Shown here: piece after piece, positions 15,352 through 22,655 of the stretch
How positions within the stretch are numbered: the stretch's first letter is position 1
Layout: every line of letters begins with the position of its first letter
Assembly: GCA_964354655.1 (NCBI GenBank)
Contig: CAYHAL010000022.1
Location: 1-22,655, forward strand
Length of the DNA: 22,655 nucleotides
Reading direction: 5' to 3'
From: E44-bin46 sp964354655
Lineage (GTDB): Bacteria; Chloroflexota; Dehalococcoidia; Dehalococcoidales; E44-bin46
Notes under the pieces: generated by a model
Seen by the model: only the letters and a program-made list of their open reading frames with translations
What the model was told of the DNA's origin: nothing
Databases searched by the model: none
Made by a program: the position numbers and the translations under genes

Positions 15352-16725
15352 TTGTATGGTGACAAGTTACCTCCCCATGATATTGATGCTGAGGAAGCAG
15401 TAATCGGTTCACTGCTGATAGATGGCGCTGCAATCTACAAGGTTTCTGCCTTCCTCCAGGCACAAGACTTCTATAGCGAACAAAATCAATGGCTATATGG
15501 GGCTTGCCTATCGCTTTCCCAGCGCGATGAGGCAATAAACCAAATCACAGTAGCCCAAGAGCTAGACCGACAGCAAAAACTAGAGGCATGCGGCGGTGCT
15601 GCCTATTTAAGCCACCTAATATCCATAGTCCCCACCTCGCTTGATATTGAGCATTACGCCCAAATTGTTTACCGCTTATCGGTAATGCGCCACCTTATCA
15701 CTGCTGGTAGACAAATCGCTGACATTGGTTATGAAGCCAGTCCCGACGTAGATGCCAGCCTTAGTCAGGCTGAGGATATCCTGTTTAGACTGCGTCATGG
15801 GAGCCCCCGGGACTTTGTTCATATTCGCCAAGTGCTAGACAAGTATTTTGAAACTGTTACTCCCCCGGCTACCGAAAGGGGCTACCCTGAAACAATCCCC
15901 TATGTGCTATCAGGTTTTACTGCGCTGGATGAATTTCTCGGCGGATTTCAGCGCTCTGACTTAATTATCATTGCTGGTAGACCAAGTATGGGCAAAACCA
16001 GCCTAGCCCTTAACGTCGCCAGAAATGCTGCCGTAGACCAGGAGGCTTGCGTAGCTCTGTTCAGCCTGGAAAGTGCCCGGGAGCCAGTGGTATTACGCCT
16101 ATTGTCCAGCGAATCTGAGGTCAATCTAAGACAGGTCCGTCTTGGGCTTCACACTGAAACCGAGGAAAAAAGGATTATGGATGCCACTGGTATCCTCTCT
16201 GAAGCCCAAATCTATATTGATGACACCCCCCAACTCCGGGTAGTAGAGATGCGAAGCAAAGCCCGCCGGCTCCATTACGAGCGTGGCATAAACCTCATTA
16301 TTGTCGACTACCTGCAACTGATGCAGGGGGACGGCAGAGGAGAGAACAGGGTTCAGGAAATCAGTTTCATCTCTCGTTCCCTCAAGGGAATAGCTCGTGA
16401 GCTTAATGTGCCAGTGCTAGCCATATCCCAACTCAGCCGAGCTGCAGAGTTTCGAGCCTCACACAAACCTCAACTTTCCGATCTGCGGGAAAGCGGCAGC
16501 ATTGAGCAGGATGCCGACGTTGTTTTGTTTATCTACCGAGATGAAGCCTATTATCCTACTCGCAAGGAATGGGAAGATACCCATCCAGGCGAAACTTATC
16601 CACCTCCAGCTGAGATTATAATTGCCAAACACCGCAATGGCCCTACCGGGCAAAGAAATTTGCGTTTCATAGCCAAACTGACCAAGTTCGAAAATATTGC
16701 TAACGAAGAGCCGAGTCTGTTATGA
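15352..16725 (+). CDS. dnaB: Replicative DNA helicase DnaB
   Basis: Hexameric 5'-3' helicase at the replication fork. The 457-residue protein has the N-terminal primase-interacting domain (PPHDIDAEEAVIGSLLID; to about 150), a linker, and the RecA-like domain. That domain has Walker A GRPSMGKT (209-216), FSLE, Walker B LIIVDYLQLM and AISQLSRA followed by LSDLRESGSIEQDADVV. There is no intein. The start is a TTG at 15352. This follows from the conserved LPPHDIDAEEAVIGS beginning six residues in and from the absence of an upstream alternative that avoids rplI. GAGGAG within the rplI end supplies the RBS. Its stop overlaps the DnaD-like gene as ATGA. Confidence 0.96.
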   Translation: MYGDKLPPHDIDAEEAVIGSLLIDGAAIYKVSAFLQAQDFYSEQNQWLYGACLSLSQRDEAINQITVAQELDRQQKLEACGGAAYLSHLISIVPTSLDIEHYAQIVYRLSVMRHLITAGRQIADIGYEASPDVDASLSQAEDILFRLRHGSPRDFVHIRQVLDKYFETVTPPATERGYPETIPYVLSGFTALDEFLGGFQRSDLIIIAGRPSMGKTSLALNVARNAAVDQEACVALFSLESAREPVVLRLLSSESEVNLRQVRLGLHTETEEKRIMDATGILSEAQIYIDDTPQLRVVEMRSKARRLHYERGINLIIVDYLQLMQGDGRGENRVQEISFISRSLKGIARELNVPVLAISQLSRAAEFRASHKPQLSDLRESGSIEQDADVVLFIYRDEAYYPTRKEWEDTHPGETYPPPAEIIIAKHRNGPTGQRNLRFIAKLTKFENIANEEPSLL

Positions 16726-17435
16726 AGCAGTTTACCGGTTTCCCAGCCAAGATGCAGTTTACCCCGTTGCCTAATTTTTTCTTCAGCACACTACTACCCC
16801 AAATCGGCGACATTACTGAACTCAAGACAACCCTCCATATCCTTGGGGCACTCTACCGCAAACGGGGTTACCCCCGCTTCGTTACTTATCGGGAGCTATT
16901 AACTAATACCAGCCTGATGCACAGTCTCAAGGCAGCAGCCAAGCCCCCAGACGAGGCATTACGCCAAGCCCTGGAAATGGCTACCAGGCGGGGGACTTTC
17001 CTCCACCTAGTCCTAGATAGAGATGGTGTGCCCGAAGATGTTTATTTTCTCAACACTGATTCTGATAGACAGATTGTGGCTAAAATTCAAAATGGCGAGC
17101 TTTCCCTCCCTGGGCTAAAAACTGAGGGGAAAGACTATATTGAGACCGAGGAAGAACCCGACATCTTCACCCTTTATGAACAGAACATCGGCATGCTAAC
17201 CCCGATGATTGCCGATGAACTACGTGAGGCTGAGAAATTATATCCCGTGGCTTGGATTAAGGATGCCATCAAGGAGGCGGTTAAACAGAACAAGCGTAAA
17301 TGGAGCTATATTTCAGCAATTTTAGAGACCTGGTCATCAGAAGGAAAAGGCAGTGGAGCATATAAGCGAGACCTTAAAAAGACTGAACCAGATAAATACA
17401 TCAAGGGCAAATATGGACATATGGTCAGGCGCTGA
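16722..17435 (+). CDS. DnaD-domain primosomal protein
   Basis: A 237-residue protein. The C-terminal part (about 147-215: FTLYEQNIGMLTPMIADEL, then EAVKQNKRKWSYISAILETW) is a clear DnaD_2 domain with the YI-x2-ILE-x-W signature. The N-terminal part (about 10-120) looks like a winged-helix region (DITELKTTLHILGALYRKRG). In Firmicutes DnaD helps remodel the origin and recruit the helicase-loader complex, but proteins of this kind are also widespread in phages. It overlaps dnaB by 4 bp and the following ATPase gene by 23 bp, a strong sign that the three act together. The C terminus is basic. I have no specific gene symbol because orthology to Bacillus DnaD is uncertain. Confidence 0.9.
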   Translation: MKQFTGFPAKMQFTPLPNFFFSTLLPQIGDITELKTTLHILGALYRKRGYPRFVTYRELLTNTSLMHSLKAAAKPPDEALRQALEMATRRGTFLHLVLDRDGVPEDVYFLNTDSDRQIVAKIQNGELSLPGLKTEGKDYIETEEEPDIFTLYEQNIGMLTPMIADELREAEKLYPVAWIKDAIKEAVKQNKRKWSYISAILETWSSEGKGSGAYKRDLKKTEPDKYIKGKYGHMVRR

Positions 17436-18762
17436 AGAACCAGAAGAAGCCAAACCAAGTTCAGTCTGCCCTATTTGTAAAGGGGCAGGATTTGTTCACC
17501 CTCGCCTACCCTCAGGGAAACCAGATTTTAACCGAGTTATCCCTTGCCGATGTACCCGGGGTGAATTAGATAAAGAGCACCAAGCCCGCCTGCTACGATA
17601 TAGTAACTTGGGCTCGTTAACTCGTTTCACCTTTGACAACCTTCTCCCCCAAGGCAGAAGTGGCAACCCTATCAACCAGGAGAAATTTGCCCGGGCTTAC
17701 CAGGCAGCCAAAGCCTTTGCCAATGAACCCAAAGGCTGGTTAATCCTAGCTGGTCCTGATGGCTGTGGCAAAACCCACCTGGCAGCGGCTATCGCCAATG
17801 AGCGCCTTAGCCATGGTTATCCTGTCTTCTTTATCACCACCCCCGACCTTCTAGACCACCTGCGTTCTGCCTATAGCCCTAATAGTGAAATTGTCTATGA
17901 TGAATTCTTTAACCAGGTACGTAATGCTCCACTATTAGTCTTGGACGATGTCGGGGCTCAAACTGCCACCCCCTGGGCTAAAGAAAAATTGGAACAACTA
18001 CTAAATCACCGCTTTAATAGTGAACTGCCTACGGTAATTGTTACTAATGTCCCTATTGAGCAACTAGAAGACCGAATGCGCGCCCATCTTACTGACCCTA
18101 ACCTGTGTCATATATACGTGGTTGAGGAAAAGCAAGCCTTGTTAGAATATAACTGGGGTCCAGAGTTTGAACTGCAAAAAAGTATGACCTTTGACAAATT
18201 TGACTGGAGGCGGCTTAATCTACTGCCAGAGCAACGTGAGAACCTGGAACTGGTGTTCCGCGCAGCCCTTAACTTCGCCAAATCACCCGATGGCTGGCTG
18301 GTATTAGTTGGTGATATCGGCTGTGGCAAGACCCACTTGGCAGCAGCCATCGCCAATTACCGCTATCAGGCTAACCAGTCAGCCTTATTCGTAGTGGTGC
18401 CTGATTTCCTTGACCATTTACGCTCCACCTTCAGCCCAGAGAGCAAGGTATCCTATGACCAGCTATTTGAAAAGGTAAAGACCGCTCCCCTACTCATTCT
18501 AGATGACTTTGGTGAGCAGACGACTACCCCCTGGGCACGAGAAAAGCTCTACCAGGTTATCAACTATCGGTATAACGCCCGGCTGCCAACAGTAATCACT
18601 ACCCGGTGTTCACTGGATGAAATTGATAGTTCCATCAGCTCCCGGCTAGCAGACCCCAAAATCAGTGTGGTATGGAATATCATTGTTCCCGACTACCGAA
18701 CGGATGCAACATCTAGCCGAAAGAAAACACCCCGCGGTGGCAAGAAAGGGCGCTACAGCTAA
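17413..18762 (+). CDS. Tandem double-AAA+ DnaC/DnaI-like helicase loader
   Basis: A 449-residue ATPase related to DnaC/DnaI/IstB-type loaders, but with two AAA+ modules. Numbering from the ATG at 17413, an N-terminal zinc motif (C19, C22, C45, C47: CPICKGAGF ... IPCRC) resembles the DnaI helicase-binding domain. Module 1 has RFTFDNLLP (71-79), Walker A GPDGCGKT (114-121) and Walker B LLVLDD (174-179). Module 2 has MTFDKFDW (258-265), Walker A GDIGCGKT (300-307) and Walker B LLILDD (360-365). The P-loops are 186 residues apart, as expected of an internal duplication. Module 2 ends with SSRLADP, a plausible arginine-finger region; module 1 has DRMRAHLTDP there. A basic tail follows. I chose the ATG at 17413 over a GTG at 17353 because AAGGG lies five bases upstream and the zinc motif follows soon after. 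Known DnaC/DnaI have one module. Confidence 0.88.
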   Translation: MDIWSGAEEPEEAKPSSVCPICKGAGFVHPRLPSGKPDFNRVIPCRCTRGELDKEHQARLLRYSNLGSLTRFTFDNLLPQGRSGNPINQEKFARAYQAAKAFANEPKGWLILAGPDGCGKTHLAAAIANERLSHGYPVFFITTPDLLDHLRSAYSPNSEIVYDEFFNQVRNAPLLVLDDVGAQTATPWAKEKLEQLLNHRFNSELPTVIVTNVPIEQLEDRMRAHLTDPNLCHIYVVEEKQALLEYNWGPEFELQKSMTFDKFDWRRLNLLPEQRENLELVFRAALNFAKSPDGWLVLVGDIGCGKTHLAAAIANYRYQANQSALFVVVPDFLDHLRSTFSPESKVSYDQLFEKVKTAPLLILDDFGEQTTTPWAREKLYQVINYRYNARLPTVITTRCSLDEIDSSISSRLADPKISVVWNIIVPDYRTDATSSRKKTPRGGKKGRYS

Positions 18763-18775
18763 GACACCCAAAAGC

Positions 18776-18804
18776 TTGAACCGCCAGAAGTTTTTTAGTA
18801 AAAT
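18776..18804 (+). promoter_or_regulatory. Promoter of the HNH nuclease gene
   Basis: TTGAAC (18776-18781), 17 bases, then TAAAAT (18799-18804) on the plus strand, with the gene's ATG 26 bp further on. An inverted repeat (18782-18817) begins at the first spacer base and ends after the probable transcription start. Confidence 0.6.
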
Positions 18805-18817
18805 GAAAAATCTGGCG
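18782..18817. repeat. Inverted repeat over the HNH-gene promoter
   Basis: Perfect 7-bp arms CGCCAGA (18782-18788) and TCTGGCG (18811-18817) are separated by 22 bp. Inside them a T-run and an A-run could extend the stem past a 2-base bulge. It brackets the -10 box of the promoter and might be an operator or a cruciform. It is unlikely to be a terminator because no U-tract follows. Confidence 0.55.
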
Positions 18818-18830
18818 TAGAAAGAAACCT

Positions 18831-19343
18831 ATGATAAATCTTCCTGTCCTAGTCCTAAATCAGAGCTACGAACCACTCAATATATGCCGAGCTCGGCGAG
18901 CGGTAATATTAATTTTTCAGGGCAAGGCTGAGATGCTAGAAAATGGTTCAGGATTTATCCACTCAGCCCATTGTATCTTTCCCCTGCCGTCAGTGATTCG
19001 GTTAGCTTACCTGATTAAGCGCCCCCGAGTTGAAAGAAAGCTAAACCGCCTTGAGGTTTTCAACCGCGACCACTACATCTGCCAATATTGCGGTAGGGAA
19101 ACCAGGCAACTTACCTTAGACCATGTCATCCCGCGACACCGAGGTGGTGAACACTCCTGGGGAAATGTAGTTAGCGCCTGTATATCTTGTAATCGTCGTA
19201 AGGCAGGCAAAACTCCATATGAAGCGGGAATGAAATTAATCCGCCACCCCCATCCACCACACGGTAACCTCCCCTTTTATATCCCCTATCATTACCTACA
19301 AACCCAGAGTGAGTGGCTGAAGTACCTCCCCACCGAAGACTAA
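18831..19343 (+). CDS. HNH endonuclease family protein
   Basis: A 170-residue protein with an N-terminal part (VLVLNQSYEPLNICRARRAV) shared by a common group of stand-alone bacterial HNH proteins, then the HNH core. That core has zinc pairs C84-x2-C87 (YICQYCG) and C117-x2-C120 (SACISC), and the catalytic histidine in LTLDHVIPRHRGG (D97-H98). The group is widespread in bacteria that lack adjoining mobile elements, and its cellular role is not established. The ATG at 18831 has only a weak purine-rich RBS (AAAGAAA). It has its own promoter and is convergent with ricT, with 7 bp between the stops. All catalytic residues look intact. Confidence 0.9.
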   Translation: MINLPVLVLNQSYEPLNICRARRAVILIFQGKAEMLENGSGFIHSAHCIFPLPSVIRLAYLIKRPRVERKLNRLEVFNRDHYICQYCGRETRQLTLDHVIPRHRGGEHSWGNVVSACISCNRRKAGKTPYEAGMKLIRHPHPPHGNLPFYIPYHYLQTQSEWLKYLPTED

Positions 19344-19350
19344 CCACAAT

Positions 19351-20190
19351 CTATAACGGCTCAGCCCCTTTTTCCTGATTGGGTGAATGCCCAGCCTCAA
19401 TAGTAATCTTGCTTAGAGGTAATTCTACCGTCGCTCCGCTCTCTAGCTCAACCAAAATTGTTTCCTTTAACGGATTCAACCCAGCCACCTTGGCTACCCC
19501 CATAGAAGTAGACACCTGCTGCCCCACCTTAGGCATTCTCTCCCTCATCAGATGGTATAGCTCGCTCTCGTAACTTAAGCAACACATCAAGCGACCACAA
19601 ATACCCGATATCTTCATCGGGTTAAGGGGCAAATCCTGCTCCTTTGCCATTTTAATAGAAACCGGGGCAAACTCACTTAAGAAGCTCATACAACATAGCG
19701 GAAGACCACACCTACCAAAGCCACCGACGAGCTTGGTTTCATCTCTAGGCCCTACTTGGCGCAATTCCACCCTCACCTTGAAATGGCTGGTCAACTCCTT
19801 GACCAGCTCACGGAAATCAACCCTCTCCTCAGCACTAAAGAAAAAGGTAAGGCGCTTACCGCTAAGGTCGTATTCAGCAGATAACAGCTTCATTGGTAGG
19901 CGGAATTTAGCAATCATCTCACCACACTTGGCTAGAGCCTCTCTACTATTGATTTCCAATTCCTGGGCACGCTTAATATCCTCAGGGTCTGCCTTGCGCA
20001 CTACTGGCTTCAATGGTTCAGACACCTCACTGTCCAATACCTGCTTGGGCGAAATGACTACATATCCCAGCTCTAGACCACGGGTCGTCTTAACCACTAC
20101 CCAGTCATTTACCTCCAGCTCGATACCTGCCGGGTCGAAATAATATACCTTACCAGCCCTCTTGAAACGTATGCCAATAATCTCAGCCAC
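19351..20190 (-). CDS. ricT: PSP1-domain protein RicT (YaaT) family
   Basis: A 279-residue cytoplasmic protein with the PSP1 domain. Diagnostic are the two cysteine groups GFGRCGLPLCC (C161, C166, C167) and SGICGRLMCCLSYE (C198, C203, C204), and the preceding VELRQVGPRDETKLVGG. In Bacillus subtilis RicT forms a complex with RicA and RicF that carries iron-sulfur clusters and affects RNase Y-dependent mRNA processing. RicA and RicF genes are not in this window. The start is a GTG at 20190 with GGAGGGG about ten bases upstream. Only 3 bp separate it from the holB stop, and the holB-ricT pair is a common bacterial arrangement. The last residues form a short tail without a known domain. Confidence 0.93.
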   Translation of the reverse strand: MAEIIGIRFKRAGKVYYFDPAGIELEVNDWVVVKTTRGLELGYVVISPKQVLDSEVSEPLKPVVRKADPEDIKRAQELEINSREALAKCGEMIAKFRLPMKLLSAEYDLSGKRLTFFFSAEERVDFRELVKELTSHFKVRVELRQVGPRDETKLVGGFGRCGLPLCCMSFLSEFAPVSIKMAKEQDLPLNPMKISGICGRLMCCLSYESELYHLMRERMPKVGQQVSTSMGVAKVAGLNPLKETILVELESGATVELPLSKITIEAGHSPNQEKGAEPL

Positions 20191-20193
20191 CCT

Positions 20194-21207
20194 TTACCTA
20201 CCCCTCCTCGGAATACTAAGCATCAATACCTCCAATACCAGCCGCGGATTGGCATTCTGCTTAAGCTGTTCCACAGCGGCTTGAAGACCATCAATAACGC
20301 TTTTTACTTGAACCAAACTATAACCCCCAGCCTGGTCAACAAGCGTAGTTAACATATCAGCATTAGTAACGATATTATCACACCCCGCCTTAATTAATAG
20401 CAGGTCACGCCAATAATCAAGCCATAGTTCCAGAACCTCCAGGACTAGCTTCCGGTTTTGGCTAAATTGAGCTGCCAACTGGATAGCGTAGGCAAAACGC
20501 TCCTCACAATCAGCCTCAATGACACTAAGCAATCTGTCCATCCTTTCCGCCCGCTGCTCAAGCAAACCACCATCAAAGGCAGCCGATAGCGCCCAACCCA
20601 GACAGCCGTGAGAAAGCCTAGCCAGAAGTCTAGCCTTTTGCGGCTCAATGCCCCAGCGACTATTAAGGGCAGCCTCTACCTCACTAGCTGCCAGCGGGGG
20701 TAACTCCAGTCGCTGGCAACGAGAAACAACAGTAGCTGGCAGTAACCCCTCATTTATGGTCAGCAGGATAAACATTACCTTCCCCACCGGCTCCTCCAAG
20801 GTCTTAAGCAAGCAATTAGCCGCTTCGTCTGACAACAGCTCAGCCCCGTCAATAATAAATACCTTACACCTTCCTTCAAAGGGGGGTAAGTTGGCTGAAT
20901 GTTGCATCTGCCTAATCTGGTCAATGCTGATTTCCACCTGAGGCTTCTCCACCGAATTGCCGTCTCTGGTCAAGCCTATAATCTGAACGTCAGCATGCTT
21001 GGCTAAAGCTATCTTCTGGCACGAATCGCACACACCACAGGGAGGGTCAGATGCCTCACAGTTCAATGCCTTAGCTAGCTCCAGAGCCAGGGTCATTTTA
21101 CCCACATGAGGGGGTCCAACCACAAGATAAGCATGAGCCACCGCTTTCCTCTGCAGGCTACGCTGGAGTAAGGAAACCACCTTAGTTTGACCAACTACTT
21201 GCCACAC
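20194..21207 (-). CDS. holB: DNA polymerase III delta-prime subunit
   Basis: Clamp-loader subunit that helps place the sliding clamp on DNA. The 337-residue protein starts MWQVVGQTKVVSLLQRSL and has a P-loop region GPPHVGKM (31-38). It also has a zinc module with C50, C57, C60 and C63, the Walker B-like region CKVFIIDGAELLSDEAAN, KTLEEP, and the SRC motif (162-164). The P-loop ends in Met where an active ATPase has Ser/Thr, suggesting weak or no nucleotide hydrolysis. Several delta-prime subunits are likewise inactive. Start: GTG at 21207 with GGGGA upstream. It lies 21 bp after lysA and 3 bp before ricT. A tau/gamma (dnaX) assignment is unlikely because of the length and the defective P-loop. 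Confidence 0.93.
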   Translation of the reverse strand: MWQVVGQTKVVSLLQRSLQRKAVAHAYLVVGPPHVGKMTLALELAKALNCEASDPPCGVCDSCQKIALAKHADVQIIGLTRDGNSVEKPQVEISIDQIRQMQHSANLPPFEGRCKVFIIDGAELLSDEAANCLLKTLEEPVGKVMFILLTINEGLLPATVVSRCQRLELPPLAASEVEAALNSRWGIEPQKARLLARLSHGCLGWALSAAFDGGLLEQRAERMDRLLSVIEADCEERFAYAIQLAAQFSQNRKLVLEVLELWLDYWRDLLLIKAGCDNIVTNADMLTTLVDQAGGYSLVQVKSVIDGLQAAVEQLKQNANPRLVLEVLMLSIPRRGR

Positions 21208-21228
21208 CTAATATCCCCGATTTATGTT

Positions 21229-22602
21229 CTAGACTAAATCACACTTGGTCAGGTCTTCAAAGGTCTCTCGCCGCCGAATAAGGCGTGCCTTACCTTTATT
21301 GACCAAAACAATCGCCGGCTTAAGCGAGGCGTTATAATTGCTCGCCTGGGGCAGGCAATATGCACCAGAACCGGGTATGGCTACAATATCACCGGCTGAA
21401 ACTGGGGGCAGGGCAATATCCCTGATTAATATATCGCCCGACTCGCAAAACTTGCCAGCAATAGTAACCACCCCTGCCTCTTCTGCCAGCATCTTATTAG
21501 CCACCACTGCCTCATATTTAGCCCCATAAAGGGCAGGGCGGATATTGTCAGCCATACCACCATCTACTGAAACATAGCACCTGACCCCTGGTATCTCCTT
21601 GACCACACCCACCGTATATAGCGCCACTCCAGCCTGTCCCACTATTGACCTTCCCGGCTCAATGATAAGTCTGGGCAGCGCCAAATTTAGCTGCCGGCAT
21701 TTGCTAATAACCCTAGATGCTATCACTTCAGCATAGGTAGAAATGGGTGGGGCTGGAGAATCCAGGGTATACTGGATCGCAAACCCCCCGCCAATATTTA
21801 GCTCCCTGAGTTCAAACCCGTGTTTCTGCTTCATCTTGGCAGCAAAGTCAAGCATAACCTCAATAGCCTTCTGATACGGCTCAAACTCAAAAATTAGAGA
21901 GCCTATGTGAAAGTGCAAACCGACCAGGTTCAGGTTAGAGGCTGACATGGCTTGAGTTATAGCCTCCTCTCCGCTGAGTAAGGGGAAACCAAACTTACTA
22001 TCAACGACACCGGTAGCAATATATTTATGAGTATGCGGCTCTACCCCGGGAGACAGCCTCAGCAATATATCGGGTTTAGAGCCTGGCTCCTTAGCTATTC
22101 TAGCTAACAGGCCAAGCTCGTGAAAATTGTCTACCACTATGCGCCCGATACACCACTTTAGTGCCAGCATTAATTCCTCGGCTGATTTATTATTACCGTG
22201 GAAATAGACCTTATCTAAGGGGAAGCCGACAGACTGGACAATATTCAGCTCTCCGCCGGAGACCACATCTAGTCCTAGCCCTTCCTCCTTTAAAATGAGT
22301 GCCAGAGCCTTAGTGATAAAGGCTTTACAGGCATAAATAACCATAGTATCTCTATACCGCTGACCAAACTCGGCTTTGAACTCAGCACATTTACTGCGCA
22401 AGCTAAATTCATCAAACAGATACAAGGGCGTGCCAAACTCAGCGGCTAGGTCTACAGTATCACAGCCACCGATTTCAAGATGACCCCGTGTATTCACCTC
22501 GGCGGTTAGCGGAAATAACGAAAGCCTGGGAACTTTTTCCATGATAGCCACCCTTTGCTCAATGTTACCAGCGCCAGCTAGCGAAGTCAATTTATTTATC
22601 AT
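21229..22602 (-). CDS. lysA: Diaminopimelate decarboxylase
   Basis: PLP-dependent enzyme that decarboxylates meso-diaminopimelate to L-lysine, the final lysine step. The 457-residue protein has the PLP lysine in VIYACKAF (K93), GLDVVSGGEL, HFHIGS, NIGGGFAIQY, IIEPGRSIVG and the active-site CESGD near the end, so the alanine-racemase-like barrel and C-terminal domain are complete. The start at 22602 has an excellent RBS (AAGGGGGTGA, 22608-22617), 5 bp away. An internal ATG at 22542 would give 437 residues, nearer the common length, with AAAGGG upstream, so two starts are possible. The first 20 residues are not conserved as far as I can tell. It heads a lysA-holB-ricT run. Confidence 0.96.
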   Translation of the reverse strand: MINKLTSLAGAGNIEQRVAIMEKVPRLSLFPLTAEVNTRGHLEIGGCDTVDLAAEFGTPLYLFDEFSLRSKCAEFKAEFGQRYRDTMVIYACKAFITKALALILKEEGLGLDVVSGGELNIVQSVGFPLDKVYFHGNNKSAEELMLALKWCIGRIVVDNFHELGLLARIAKEPGSKPDILLRLSPGVEPHTHKYIATGVVDSKFGFPLLSGEEAITQAMSASNLNLVGLHFHIGSLIFEFEPYQKAIEVMLDFAAKMKQKHGFELRELNIGGGFAIQYTLDSPAPPISTYAEVIASRVISKCRQLNLALPRLIIEPGRSIVGQAGVALYTVGVVKEIPGVRCYVSVDGGMADNIRPALYGAKYEAVVANKMLAEEAGVVTIAGKFCESGDILIRDIALPPVSAGDIVAIPGSGAYCLPQASNYNASLKPAIVLVNKGKARLIRRRETFEDLTKCDLV

Positions 22603-22607
22603 CTACC

Positions 22608-22617
22608 TCACCCCCTT
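22608..22617 (-). promoter_or_regulatory. Strong Shine-Dalgarno deciding the long lysA start
   Basis: AAGGGGGTGA matches AAGGAGGTGA at nine of ten positions and lies five bases before the ATG at 22602. A second copy of AAAGGGGGTG is about 25 bp upstream, inside the G-rich tract, and is not followed by a start codon in a useful position. Confidence 0.65.
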
Positions 22618-22631
22618 TAGATATTTATTAA

Positions 22632-22654
22632 CCCACCCCCTTTATCCCCCTCCC
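22632..22654 (-). other. G-quadruplex-type motif upstream of lysA
   Basis: On the minus strand four G-runs, GGG-A-GGGGG-ATAAA-GGGGG-T-GGG, with loops of 1, 5 and 1 bases, fit the canonical pattern of three or more Gs with loops of 1-7. It begins 30 bp upstream of the lysA start and probably lies in or just before its leader. Folding is not shown by sequence alone. Confidence 0.5.
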
Positions 22655-22655
22655 T

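Noticed and set aside
17353..17412. Longer version of the loader gene from a GTG at 17353.
   Set aside because: It would overlap the DnaD gene by 83 bp, and the ATG at 17413 has its own well-spaced AAGGG.
19330..19365. Search for a bidirectional terminator between the convergent HNH and ricT genes.
   Set aside because: Only a trivial GGCT/AGCC stem with a one-base loop is present, too small to call.
1..22655. Search for tRNA, rRNA, CRISPR repeats, transposases, integrases and phage genes.
   Set aside because: Nothing recognisable was seen. The DnaD-domain and HNH genes can occur in phages, but here they sit in a chromosomal housekeeping context.

Overview
The window most resembles a chromosomal segment of a Chloroflexota bacterium, probably Dehalococcoidia-like. 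This is inferred from gene content and remembered protein resemblance, not from a tree. It is gene-dense and mostly housekeeping: 20 protein genes, short gaps, many overlapping starts and stops, frequent GTG/TTG starts. I see no rRNA, tRNA, insertion sequence, CRISPR array or phage gene.

Left part, minus strand (read from high to low coordinates). The translation operon nusA-ylxR-infB-rbfA-truB occupies 9435 to 4707. It has its own promoter and a terminator-like hairpin in its leader, and no rimP in front. Below it, a near-consensus promoter starts a unit with a 46-residue zinc-ribbon protein (DUF5679) and, after a 237-bp gap, ino1, a PimA-like glycosyltransferase, a phosphatidylinositol-phosphate-synthase-like gene and purA (cut by the window edge). 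Ino1, the synthase and the glycosyltransferase together describe an actinobacterial-style route from glucose 6-phosphate to a glycosylated phosphatidylinositol lipid.

Middle, plus strand. A divergent unit starts at 9681: an M20 peptidase/amidohydrolase, two related cysteine-containing proteins of the DUF2229 / 2-hydroxyacyl-CoA-dehydratase-like group, a BadF/BcrA-type ATPase activase with an extra C-terminal cysteine cluster, and thioredoxin reductase. The activase and its two partners look like an ATP-driven low-potential electron-transfer system of unknown substrate.

Next, still plus strand, is a replication block: rplI, dnaB, a DnaD-domain protein and a DnaC/DnaI-like loader. These overlap or nearly abut. 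The loader is unusual because it carries two complete AAA+ P-loop modules in tandem behind one N-terminal zinc motif. An HNH nuclease gene with its own promoter follows.

Right end, minus strand: lysA, holB (delta-prime clamp-loader subunit) and ricT (PSP1 domain), closely packed and convergent with the HNH gene. A G-rich tract fitting a G-quadruplex pattern lies upstream of lysA.

The points most worth a second look are the tandem-AAA+ helicase loader, the M20/DUF2229/activase operon, the inositol-lipid cassette, and the attenuator-like hairpin before nusA.
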